A stretch of 64,000 nt of DNA from Avena insularis (Eukaryota; Streptophyta; Magnoliopsida; Poales; Poaceae), in assembly GCA_023614405.1 (NCBI GenBank), contig CM042689.1, forward strand, positions 305,265,132 through 305,329,131, given 5' to 3'. Both the position numbers and the translations under genes were made by a program. The stretch's first letter is position 1; each line of letters begins with the position of its first letter. Below the pieces are notes generated by a model. The model did not search any database. It was not told where the DNA came from and worked only from the letters and a program-made list of their open reading frames with translations. Of the stretch, positions 35,112 to 45,718 are shown piece after piece.

Positions 35112-37062
35112 TTTGTCATCAGGTTTGGCATCCCCTTGGCTTGTTCCAAGCTTGGGGAGTGCCGCGGTATCACTACCATTATCTTTTATCTTTTACCTTT
35201 TTAGTGGATTCATATCTTTGGTAGAGAGGTTATCTTATAGTTTGGTTTGCATGTGGAAGTATCTATCCTTTAGTTGGTTATCTATGTATCCCTTGGTGTG
35301 AGTGCCTTATTGGAATATTAATGAGAAGTTTCATCTTTTACTTGTTGCACTTCTTATTTTTAGTTTGCAATCTCTATTATATGATGGATCTTGTTGATCA
35401 ATATTGGCATCACTTTGGGAGCATCAAGTGGATCTAAATTGGTTTTGGCAAACCGAGCTCTGGTCAGTAGCAATACTTTTTGAGATTTGAAAGAAAAAGA
35501 GAAAAATCTTACAGGTATTTTGTATCATTTGTTTTCTTGTTGGCTCATAAGCTTAGTATTCTTTATTTAAGATCTTTTGTGTCTTCAAGGAATACTGCAT
35601 GTTTGGCTTTATTACTTGTATGTTTGCTTGTTTCTTTCAACTCTCTTGCTTGCTACCTAGCCTTGCTAGCCAAAAACCTGTTTTGAGAAGGCATACTTCT
35701 CATGTTTCCAAACCCTTTAACCAAAACCTTTGCCATTTGTGTCCACCATATCTACCTAGTAGCTTTTGATATTCCTAGCAAATTCTCAAGCTTCATCTAT
35801 CTTTCGAATTAAAAAAGGTATTTTGTTATGTGAAAACTAGTTAGTAAAGCTCTCACGAACTTGATGGCACACCTTATTTCCTTGCCCCTAATAGACTTGA
35901 ACCATTGTGCCATCGAAGTTGTATATGCTTGCATCTATACGTTGGGATTAGCAGAGTCGTGCTATCATGGGGAACGTTTTCAACATTGCACCTGTACTTT
36001 TGTACTCAGTTGATATCATGCTCTTTTGTCTATGGATGTTAACGGTGTGAAATAAATAGGGAACTTGTAAGTCCATGGAGTTTGTATTATGTGTTAGATA
36101 AACGCCTGGGACGCTAGCCTAAGCCATGCTTAATCATGGTGGAAACTTGCAGCATCACCATAGTGAGCTATATATGAAGCATCCTCAATAAAAATCTATG
36201 CACATGGTAAATAAAAAGATCGTTGAGATTCTCATTGTCTGCTTGCCTTGTCATTTTGGTTATGGGAAAGCTCATGTACCATGTGCAAGGGGTACCGCAT
36301 TTGCAGTTCTGTATGATACGCAAATACTTACAATGAAAAGAATTTACCTGGGCCCAAAGTTGAGTAGCATGAGGAGTGGCCCTCATATTCAAGGTACATG
36401 AGATTTCCAACTTATATATCATCAAGCATATACTCCATCTTTGTGCACTTTAACCTTAATCATCTCAAGATGCCTATGATAGGGGCAATGAGGGCTCAAA
36501 GCTTGTAAGTAACATAATCTTTTGGAAGCTCTTTATGACTTGTAATCCCTGCTAACCACTATAAAGGAACCTTTCTCCTAGTTACCAAGTTGAGTCGGTA
36601 AACCTACTTCCTCTCTATCTCCAGAAAGCATTTGAGTTGTTGTGTTTCAAGCATTAATATGGTGATTTATTCAATCATGTTCTTTATCTTCCTTGTTTGC
36701 ACAAGACTCTTATCTATTGAGTATTACTTTGAAAGCCTTCACTTGTGAAAAATCTTTTTGAGCAAAGAGTGCTCCTGTTGTAAAACTTCTACAAAAAGCT
36801 TTTTGTGAAACTATTTGCCAGGTGTTCTCTGACCAAGAACAAGTTTGTCAATTCCAATTATGATTTATCTTTATGCATCTCTATTGTGACTGCTATACTT
36901 GGTTGCAAGTTAAGTTATATAATGGTGAGTTGCTTTCTTCTATGAGTTGTGTAATGGTAAGTGTGATGCTTCTTGTTCGTATTCTTTTATCGACACTTCA
37001 CTCCATAAACCTGTGAACATGTTTACTGAGCTTAGTTTTCGCTTGGGGACAAGCAAAGGTCT
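35112..37062 (+). other. W noncoding 3' interior
   Basis: AT-rich, no coding frame. About 35830-36520 is closely similar to 54170-54880 inside Q, although the two elements have different LTRs. Confidence 0.8.
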
Positions 37063-37076
37063 AAGCTTGGGGGAGT
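37063..37076 (+). promoter_or_regulatory. W polypurine tract
   Basis: AAGCTTGGGGGAGT directly before the 3' LTR, the AAGCTTGGGG form common to Athila elements. Confidence 0.85.
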
Positions 37077-38583
37077 TGATACGCCCAATTTGCATCACCT
37101 TTCTATATCATAATTTACCTCTATTCATTGATATTTATCTTATTATGAGGTATTACTTATGTATTTTCCACTGTTTATGCATGTTGGATGATTCTTGGAG
37201 GATGGACTGCCAGAGTCTGGATTCTGATAGAAAAGAGGGCGTTTCGATGCAATTTCACGAAGATCAGAAAAATACCAGAAAAATATGGAAACATATTATT
37301 TTTCCAGAATATGAAGGAAGCCAGAAGGAGGGACGAAGAGGGGCCACAGGGGGCCCACACACCCCTAGGCGCAGGCCCACCTGACCTCGCGCCTAGGGCA
37401 GGTGTGGCCCACCTGCCCGGCTCCTGGCTCCGCCCCTTCGCCTATATCTTCCCTACGAAACCCTAAGGCCAGGGGAGCGACCAAAGATAGATTTCCGCCG
37501 CCTCTTGGGGGCGGAAAACACCAAGAGAGAAAGATCTCTCCGACAGACAGATTTTTGCCGAGGGAATTCCTTCCCGGAGAGGGGAGATCGTCGCCGTCAA
37601 CACCGTCATCAAGCTAGGATTCATCGGGATCATCATCATCATCATCCACACCATCATCTCCACCAGCACCATCATCACCCTCCGTCCCGCTATAACAATT
37701 GTGTTGGATATTGCTTTAGTTCTTATGGGAAACTTTCCCGGTGATAATTACTATTGTAGTTGATGCTTGTGAGTGGAACCATTGGATTATTGTTTATGTT
37801 CAGATTGTTATCCATTATCATATCATCTTTGATCTTGATCCATATGATGTCTTGTGAGTAGTTCGTCTAGTTCTTGAGGACATGGGAGAAGTCATGTTGT
37901 TATTAGTGGATCTGTGTTGAGTTATTATTCAATGGTTTAGTATTTAAGTTGTGTTGCTATTCTTCTAGTGGTGTCATGTGAACGTCGACTACATGACACT
38001 TCACCATTTATGGGCCTAGGGGAATTCATTGTGTATTTGTCTACTAATTGTGGAGTTGCCGGAGTGACAGAAACCTGAACCCCCGTTAGGACACCATTGC
38101 ATAAGGGAGCGTAGGATCTCAGAGTTTAAGGCTGTGGTTAGATTTATATCTTAATTACTTTCCTGTAGTTACGGATGTTTGCAGGGAGTTTAATCACAAG
38201 TATGTATTAGTCCAAGTAAGGTCGGTACATTAGCACAGGTTCACCCACACAACACTTACAACACCAAAGAAGAGTACTTAGCTATTTGAAGCGAAAGCAC
38301 TTGACAGAATTCCCATGTGTCCTCGAGAATGTTTGGTCTTTATAAGTATTTCCATCGGCTTGTCCTTTGCTAAGAAAGGATTGGGCCACTTGATGCGTTT
38401 GTTCTTTGTTACTTGATCTTTGTTTTGTTGCCTTATCAGAAAACCACTAAAAATCCGTTTGCTAAGTATTTACAGAGATTTCCTGCTCCATATCACTGTT
38501 CAGCACCTTCTGCTCCTTGATGGGATCGACACTCCTATTTATCGAAAGTACTACGATACCCCCCCTATACTTGTGGGTAATCA
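37077..38583 (+). repeat. W 3' LTR
   Basis: 1507 bases, TGATACGCCC...GGGTAATCA, followed by TSD CTTTG at 38584-38588. It carries a CAT-rich microsatellite around 37624-37680 like the 5' LTR. Confidence 0.95.
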
Positions 38584-38588
38584 CTTTG

Positions 38589-40085
38589 ACATGCTTTGTC
38601 TAAACTTTGAGGTATTTTTATACATTTTCTGGGACTAACCTATTAACAAGATGTCGCAGTGCCAGTTGCCCGTTTTCTGCTGTTTTGGTTTCAGAGAAGC
38701 TAGTAATGAAATATTCACGGAATTGGACGGGACAAAAGCCAAAGTCATTATTTAATCGAGGAGAACACGGAGTCCAGAGGACAGACGGAGGGGCACCACA
38801 GGGCGGCCGAACCCCCCAGGCGTGGGCCCACCCTAGGCCATGCCAGGACAGGATGTGGGCCCCCTGGCCGCCCTCCTACCTCGCCTCTTCGCCTATAAAA
38901 TCCCCCCGATGCCAAAACCCTAGGTACCCTATCAGATATCCACAAAACAGTCAGTAGCCGCCTCCACCATCGTCCCTAGATCGGGGGGATCTGAAGCTCT
39001 TCCCGGCACCCTGCCGGAGGGGAGAGATCATCCCGGAGGCCTTCTTCATCACTATGCCAGCCTTCGGTATGATGCGTGAGTAGTTCACCCTTTGACTATG
39101 GGTCCATACAGTAGCTAGATGGTTGTTTCTCCTCCTTTGTGCTATCATGTTTAGATCTTGTGAGCTCCGTTCATGATCAAGATCATCTATTTGTAATCAT
39201 GCATGTTGTGTTTGCGGGGATCCGATGGATGTTGAGATACTATGTCAGATTGATTATTGATTCTATCATGTCTGTGTTGTTTGTGATCTTGCATGCTTTC
39301 CGTTGCTAGTAGCTATCTTGGCCAAGTAGATGCTAGTGACTCCAAGAGGGAGTATTTATGCTCGATAGTGGGTTCATGCCTCTATTAAATCCGGGGAAGT
39401 GACAGGGATCGCTAAGGTTATAGATGTGATGTTTCTACTAGGGAGAAAACAACAATCTTTTGTTCATGGAACAATTGTATTGTTTACTTTACACACATTG
39501 CTTAATGCAATTATCCGTTGCTTGCAAATTAATACTAGAGGGGGTTCGGATGATAACCCGAAGGTGGATTATTAGTCATAGATGCAGTTGGATGGTGGTC
39601 TATGTATATTGCTGTAATGCCCAATCAAATCTCATAGGAATCATGATGTTTAGTATTTGCATTATTATGCCTTGCTCAGTCCCGTCAATTGCCCCACTGG
39701 AATTTGTGCACCTAGCATGTTATGTTATCTTTCTTAAGGAGAACACCTCTAGTGAACTGTGGACCCCGGTCCAATCTTTACCATTGTTACATCATCTATT
39801 GTTACAGTTTACTTTCTACAAGCAACTATTACCTTCCACACTATACGTTTAATCCTTTGTTTTCAGCAAACCAGTGAGATTGAAAACCTCACTGTAAGTT
39901 GGGGAAAAGTCTTGAGTTTGTGTTGTGCAGGATTCCAAGTTGCTAGCAACACCTTGGAGTTGTTTCCTTCCTCCTACTGGTTCGATAACCTTGGTTTCAT
40001 AACTGAGGGAAAACTTACTACTGTGCTCATCACACCTTCCTCTTGGGGTCTCCCAACGAAGCTCTACAGGGATCTAAGCTCATCA
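38589..40085 (+). repeat. Q solo LTR 2, distal part
   Basis: Continues from 19989 after removal of W and is colinear with 16397-17892. Ends CTCATCA before the AGGCG half of its TSD. Confidence 0.88.
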
Positions 40086-40384
40086 AGGCGTGGGTGTGAA
40101 AAATTATAAGTGGGGATGTGGGATTCGAACTTGGGACGTTAATTTTGAGGGCCAATGAGACCAACGTTGGCCAATAACCACCTCGCCAACATGAAGTCGG
40201 TGTACATCATTTGAAATTATTTCTATTTGACCTATTTTACCTACCATATTATCATATAAAATATTTTTTGTAGCTAATAAACTGGTAATCAAACCGAGTG
40301 AACCAGCGGTCCAACCAGTGACCACCGAACTAGTGACCTCACCGGTTCACTCACCGGTCTAGTGTTTTAAACTATGATTGCTCC

Positions 40385-42031
40385 CCATGTCCATGACAAT
40401 AAAGTCAACAAACCATAATATCTTGAACTTTTCCTAAAGCATATTTAGTTGAATCATCAGCAAGTAAAATATCTATAGAGCATTTTTCATAGGTTTTCAA
40501 TCAAGTAAATCATATAGATCTTTAGGTAAAACTGAGATACTAGATCCTAAATCTAGAATAGCATGATGTGTCTCTTTTCCAATAGTGATTAATACCTTGG
40601 GGATCCATACATCCCCAAGCTTAGTTGGTATCATATCTTCTCTATTATATATTCCAATCTTTTATTTTATAACATAATTTGCTAGGTAAGAACCAAATCA
40701 TGCTTGATGACCATTAAAAGATGGATCATTATAATTTTTTTGCAACAAGTTAATGATTTCATGCAAGCTACATTTATCAAGATCAATTAGAGGTTATTTT
40801 GTTTCACTTAGCATTCTGACTTCTTCTTCTTGTTTATCATTTGTTATCATTAGTGTTTCATTTTCCTCCATCATATTAAGAGTTTACCATGATTTATCTA
40901 TTACTTCTTGCACATATTTGATTGTTTCCTCATTGTTCTTTTGAGCTTGAATAAGATTTTTAAATGATGTGACCTCTTGTGTTAGGATATCTACCCTTTC
41001 AAACAAAGCATCTTGTCTTTCAAATTTAGCTATAAATTCCTTGTTAAGTTCCTTTTGAGTTGCTACAAAGGATCTCATGGTGCTTTCTAAATCATTAGAA
41101 GCATTATTACCACTAGCATATTTATTAGGAATAAAAGGTGGTCTACCATATGAGTTATTATAGTTGCTCCCATATCCATTACTCCCAAAGTTTCTTATGT
41201 ATTTGACATCTACACTTTCATGGGTGTTTGTTACTAGTTCTTGTAGAGTAATATTATCGGTATATTGCTTAGATATGTAGGAAAATATGGCATCAAGTTT
41301 ACTTCATGTGGAGTCTATTTCTTCAATAGAGTTAACTTTCTTAGATGGGTTTGGTGCTCTTTCAGTATGCCATTGACTATGGTTATTGAGCATGATTTCT
41401 AGGATAGTTTTAGCTTCAGACACGGTTTTACTCATAAATGCACCCCCACAGCAGAATCTAGAATGCTTCTTGACATGATATTAGGCTATTATAAAAACAA
41501 TGAAATATAGTCCATTCATTTACTCCATGTGATGGGCAAGATCTAAGCATGTTTTTAACTCTCTCCCAAGCTGTTGATACATGTTCATTATCATTTTGTC
41601 TAAATGATAGGATACTATTTCTGTTTTGTAGAATTTTAACAAGTGGGTAGTATTTCTTAATTAAAGCTTCTTTTAAGTCATCCAAGAGTTTATACTAGCA
41701 GTATAAACTCTTGGATGACCATGGAATACAAGTGATAATAACCATTCTTTAGCTCTGCCTCTTAGTGAAAATGGGAATAGTTTAAGTTTGACAATGTTAT
41801 TTTCCACATTTTTAAACTTTTGCATATCACAAATTTGGCAGAAATCATGTAAATTCATAGAGGAATCCTTACTAGCACTCCCCCAAATTGTTCTTTAGTT
41901 ATAAGATTTAAAAGTCCAGGACTTACTTCAAAACTTTCAGCAGTAATTTCAGGAGTGGTAATAGGTCTAGCTAGGAATTGATCATTAGGGGTGTTTGTGT
42001 AGTCACAAAGTTTTGTTCCTCTTTCTCCCAT
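40385..42031 (-). pseudogene. P gag and protease
   Basis: From ATG (42029-42031, MGERGTKLCDYTNTPNDQFL) on the minus strand: Athila-type gag with MNLHDFCQICDMQKFKNVEN, LKLFPFSLRGRAKEWL, LKEALIKKYYPLVKILQNRN and FIAKFERQDALFERVD. The frame is broken at 41677-41719, where a perfect inverted duplication replaces the normal sequence, and elsewhere by stops. The protease site is AILDLGSSISVLPKDLYDLL (catalytic Asp codon 40551-40553). It resumes beyond the MITE at 19737. Gag and protease only; particle formation without own polymerase. Confidence 0.85.
41677..41719. repeat. Perfect inverted repeat, 20-bp arms, 3-base spacer
   Basis: Arms 41677-41696 (GTCATCCAAGAGTTTATACT) and 41700-41719 are exact reverse complements around AGC. 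It falls in the P gag frame at the point where the frame breaks, so one arm is an inverted copy of the other. Confidence 0.97.
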
Positions 42032-42285
42032 GTTTGCAAATAAAATAAAAAATTATAATAATTATTATGTGTTTTGTGTTTTAAGGAAAACTTGAAAAAA
42101 CTAAAAACAATACAAAATAAAATAATTTAAAAATCTAAAAGGAGAAGAAAAATCTTAGAGTGGTGCAACCTCCCCAAGCTTGGGTTGTTACACAAGTTGA
42201 TAAAGATGACGGTGCTAGAAAATGGTCTAGCACTTGCTGTGGGAGTTTCACCACACTAGAACCACTATGATATGTATCCACCAAT

Positions 42286-42303
42286 TCCCCGGCAACGACA
42301 CTA
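42286..42303 (-). promoter_or_regulatory. P primer-binding site (tRNA-Asp type)
   Basis: Minus-strand TAGTGTCGTTGCCGGGGA lies eleven bases from the 5' LTR, the same spacing as in W. It is a mutated form of the tRNA-Asp complement. Confidence 0.75.
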
Positions 42304-42314
42304 GAAAATTGTCT

Positions 42315-43103
42315 TGATGGCAACAAAGGCTGCCACTTTTCATTGGGACTCCAAGTGTAGAGTGTTGCGGCAAGCGACTTTTCCCCACAAGGGAGACTCG
42401 AGGGTTTATATTGAACACTCGGAGAATTGTGTGGATATTTGTCTTATCCTCTTCAAGCAACCTGTAAAGTAAAATAATTTTCCTTGTGTCCCCAAATCCA
42501 CCAAGTGGTTGTCAAGCACAAGGTTTCATATTATTGGTATAAAATATAAAATATAGAACAATCTAAAGAAATAAAGTAAAGCACAAAAAGGCTAACTAGA
42601 TGATATGGAAGATAATAGAGTTGTTTTGGGGTTTTTATGAGTGATTGCAAGTAGAAAAGTATTTTTGTATTTTCGAAATAATAAATTGCAGAAATTATAA
42701 AATATAGTAGATGCAATGGAAAGGTGTTTCTTATGATAAAAATCAGAACGGGGTTCATGGGTTCACTTGTCTACTCTATTTTAGGTTGTGGTGATCACAA
42801 AACAATTCATCAATGATAAAGACTCATGGAATTTTCTATATGTGCTTAATAAAGGAATTAATATGGGCATCATATTCTAATATTGAGATGGAATACATAT
42901 CTCTCTCTTATACTCCTCAACAAAGGGAAATCTCCATGCAACCTTGAATTAAGAACAAACCAGAGTATAACTTTAAGCAATATTATATGATGTTTGAAAT
43001 ACAAATATGCTACCTTGATCTAACAAGGTTATCAACTATCATGAGATAACTATAGCACATGATTTTACTTTATCCCAGCAAAACAAAGGTAAAAACCAAA
43101 GTA
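42315..43103 (-). repeat. P 5' LTR, truncated
   Basis: Colinear with 3249-4050 and 46859-47660, then breaks off after AACCAAAGTA. Roughly half of the 1.7-kb LTR, including its outer end and TSD, is missing. Confidence 0.92.
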
Positions 43104-43117
43104 TAACTATAGCACAT
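43103..43117. repeat. 15-bp filler at the truncation junction
   Basis: ATAACTATAGCACAT here is an exact copy of 43046-43060 in the same LTR. It joins the truncated LTR to the unrelated sequence starting at 43118. Confidence 0.85.
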
Positions 43118-43554
43118 CGATGTCCCCGTCTTTCGGCGCTCCTTCGTCGCATAGCAGTGCACCGACGTCTTTCCCTGTGTCATCTGCCATCCTTGAACCA
43201 TCGCCAGAGCTCGGTGCAGGTGCGAACGACACGTACGTCCTCAAACCATGGTCGTGTTGCCCGTGTTTTTTTACATCGAATTTTTTGCTACAATGGTTCT
43301 ATAATTTTGGGACATAGATGAATTTGTTTGCTACATTTGATTTTGTGGAGTTGCAAATATGAACAAACTTTTACTGCGATGGAAGAAATTTGTTGCTACA
43401 ATATTATAAGATTTTTTCTACAAGGCCTCTGGCGATGTCTTCAGCAAGGTCGGGTTTTGCTACATTAGCAGAACTTTTTTGCTACATCTGTTTTCTGATT
43501 TTTCTATAGTAGTGCAAACTTCTTGCTACGAGGTATCCGATGAGGTCTCTGGCG
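43118..43554. other. Sequence upstream of duplication copy B
   Basis: No gene. It contains many short TTGCTAC / TTTGCTAC motifs in direct orientation, continuing into the first 60 bases of the duplicated segment. These could be subterminal repeats of a DNA transposon, but I see no terminal inverted repeats. The matching part of copy A, if any, lies left of the window. Confidence 0.5.
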
Positions 43555-44198
43555 AAAGTCTTCGCGAGTCTCCGGCAGAAGTCAGTTTTGCTACATTAGC
43601 ACAAATATTATGTTGCACAGTCTCTGATAGAACTCCAGTGAGCTCTCCGGCGAGATCTCTCTTTTTTATTTTTTTGACTCATGGACGCAAAAGCGGGTCT
43701 TTTTATATAGAAATTGAGATTGTTTGTAGCAAAAACATGATGAAGGGACGGGAAGAAGATCTGGCCGTCGATCTAGTACGATCAGACAGATGGGGACCCA
43801 AGGGCCAAGAAGTTCCCATCTCCGGGGAAGCCTAGAACCGCCAAAGATAATTGGTAAGGAAAACTCCAACGACCCCTACCCCCTAACCACAAAACGAACA
43901 TCAAATCGAACCACAAATCGGTCTGAATCAGTCCGTATGCGGGTCAGGGAGGACAGCGCGGGTAAGGCCGAATCATTTGCGGGTGGATGTGCACCCAACG
44001 GGCCTTGCACAATTGGGTCCCGCTATCAGCGATCTCCCTTGATAGTGGCTCAAGCTCTCCCTAATGGCGATGGTTACCGGCCGATGTCCCATCGACGGTT
44101 CCCACCCGTGGCTATTTTCCCACGCGCGGCCTCGGTTGTTTCCCACATGGGCCTCCCCCTCTACCTCCCCATTTCCCGTCAATCGACACCGGCCGGTC

Positions 44199-44205
44199 TA
44201 TAAAA
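44199..44205 (+). promoter_or_regulatory. TATA box of S1, copy B
   Basis: TATAAAA, 59 bases before the ATG at 44264, as in copy A. The preceding 43555-44198 has no supported gene. Confidence 0.5.
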
Positions 44206-44263
44206 ATGGCCCGCGGGCTGGGTTTGGGAGGCACATCCAGCAGGCCATTCCCACAAATCTAGC

Positions 44264-45145
44264 ATGCCAAGGTTCCTCCCCACCACCTGGGCTCAGCTCG
44301 GCGAGGCCGCTCGGCTTCGGTACACACATACCTACCTTGCGGAGAGGGGCCATGCCGCGCTCGATGCGGCACTGACAAACTGGGACCGGGTGGAGGAGGA
44401 CGATGACAACATCGATTGGGATGACATTGTTGTAGAGAGAGGGCCAAACCGGCAGGAGGCCATCCTTGCCTCCATCGAGACGGCGCGCGGCGAGGCAGCA
44501 CGAGAAGCCATGGCTACCACGGGTTACATCGTCGAACAACACATCATTGCATTGTCACGGGCCTCGCCAACATGGGAGGCCAAAGGCCGCCAGCACATGA
44601 CCGACGAGCGGCTGTGCCAGGCCGCCAACACGGCAGCAACGGAGATGGAGCCCGCGACGGAGGACAAGGTGGAGAGGGAGGTCCATTCGACGATGGAGGC
44701 CGCATAGCAAGGCCAACTAGAGGCGCAGGAGGATGCCAGGGAGCGGGGGAAGGCCAAGGCCATTGAGGCCAACCTCGATGCCCGCTACCATAGTCGGCAG
44801 GCCGTCATACTTAGCTTCGACCCGCGGCTCGCCGAGATGCACGCATACCGCTCATCTATGGCGGCCGCAAAGATCGCTCGCCGACAAGGCTGAACCTGAG
44901 CAAGGCCGTCCAGCAGGGCTTCAGAGTCGGGCTGGCGTTGGAGGGTCGGGCAGCACACAACAACAAAGCGGCTATGACGGCACTAAAGAGGGAGAGGATG
45001 TCCCTCGCCCGCCTTCGGTGCAAGACCGCTACGGCGGCGTGGCTCCGCCAAGTGAAGGAGGCGACAATGGCCTGGACGGATCAGGGCCACCGTGTCGGCG
45101 GCACCCAGGAGGACGGCGGCGAGGACATCCAACTCCCATGTAGTT
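44264..45145 (+). pseudogene. S1, copy B: first frame open, remainder broken
   Basis: ATG 44264 (MPRFLPTTWAQLGEAARLRY) is followed by 147 open codons to TAG 44705-44707. They include ALDAALTNWDRVEEDDDN, the acidic IDWDD and QEAILASIETARGEAAREA. The coding-like frame continues past that TAG (QGQLEAQEDARERGKAKAIE ...) to TGA 44891-44893. It then shifts by one frame into LSKAVQQGFRVGLALEGRAA and ERMSLARLRCKTATAAWL, ending near QEDGGEDIQLP (about 45140). The original protein was probably near 290 residues, Ala/Arg/Glu-rich and helical. No family recognised. The 147-codon part could still be translated, but two shared defects argue for a pseudogene. Confidence 0.6.
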
Positions 45146-45718
45146 GTAGGCTAGTTAGGTTTAATTTTAGAGTTAATTGTTGTTTAATTTCTATATACCG
45201 GTTTCCATCAACTATTAGTGAAACTTTATTTTTATGACTACTACGCTCGTCGCGAGAGGACAAACACCGTCCTCTCCCACAAACGTGGACCAAAATTTGG
45301 ACCACAGATGCGTCGAAATGGACAGCTCTGTGGGTCTCGAAGGACATGTGATTCGTCCTATCCGTCTACAAGGATGGTTAGAGTTGGCCTAAGAGCACCT
45401 TCACTCGTTCGGCATTTTCAGGCGCAATTCTGGTGTTATTTAGCGTCGGACGGATGTAACATTTGGTTTGGAAACAACCAGTTTTCCATTCGCGTTCTCG
45501 GGCCGAGTTCCCGTCTTTGGCCAAATTTTAAGCAAACACGACGTAATTTAGACGAATATAAGGGATTTTATTAAAATATAGGTGAGTTTATACATATTAT
45601 GTTAAATTCGGGAATATACTCAAATTTTGACTGCAGTAGGCTAAAGAAAAACTAAAAAAAAAACATAGAAATAAAAAATACTATGCGATGCTGATGTCGA
45701 TGCCGCCGGGCGCGCTGT
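45146..45718. other. Intergenic stretch between S1 and S2, copy B
   Basis: Copy of 1591-2120, with 36 extra bases near 45285-45320. No gene seen. Confidence 0.6.

Larger units (their letters stand above)
19990..38583 (+). mobile_element. W: Athila-lineage gypsy retrotransposon
   Basis: Plus strand. 5' LTR 19990-21051 plus 29035-29466 (split by C), PBS 29478-29495, gag, protease, RT/RNase H, integrase, an additional ORF (34614-35111), polypurine tract and 3' LTR 37077-38583. Length without C is about 10.6 kb. RT/RNase H is open, but gag, protease and integrase carry stops or frameshifts. The first ~255 bases of its LTRs differ at about 19 positions by eye (around 7%). Confidence 0.95.
19936..40085 (+). 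mobile_element. Q-family solo LTR 2, split by W
   Basis: LTR pieces 19936-19989 (TGATACGTCATAATATAATT...) and 38589-40085 total 1551 bases, the same as Q solo LTR 1. Flanks are AGGTG (19931-19935) and AGGCG (40086-40090), one transition apart. It is inserted inside the hAT-like MITE and is itself interrupted by W. Confidence 0.88.
19746..40376. mobile_element. hAT-like MITE, split by the Q2/W/C nest
   Basis: The two halves (19746-19935 and 40091-40376, about 476 bases together) end in inverted CATAGTTTAAAA...TTTTAAACTATG. Both carry GGTTCAACC/ACCGG-rich subterminal sequence. Flanks are ATTGCTCC at 19738-19745 and at 40377-40384, an 8-bp TSD that with CA...TG ends fits hAT. If the outer C/G is not part of the element, the TSD would be 10 bp and Mutator-like would be possible. 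No coding capacity. Excising it restores the P protease frame reading MDMGSNPSSHIILGR. Confidence 0.85.
3249..43103 (-). mobile_element. P: non-autonomous Athila-like gypsy retrotransposon (gag-protease only), hosting all nested inserts
   Basis: Minus-strand element. Its 3' LTR is 3249-4518 plus 15240-15651 (split by R) and its truncated 5' LTR is 42315-43103. The interior, once inserts are removed, is 15652-16342, 17898-19745 and 40385-42313, about 4.5 kb. Next to the 5' LTR lies a PBS, and next to the 3' LTR a polypurine tract (AAGCTTGGGGATGT). It encodes Athila-type gag and protease; no reverse transcriptase, RNase H or integrase is present, so it needed a helper. Over the first ~245 bases its two LTRs differ at about 27 positions by eye (around 11%), making it the oldest insertion of the nest. 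Family names such as Sabrina or Wilma are possible but I cannot assign one. Confidence 0.85.

Noticed and set aside
43118..43554. CACTA or MITE end based on TTGCTAC repeats
   Set aside because: No terminal inverted repeat or TSD could be found; kept only as unassigned repeats.
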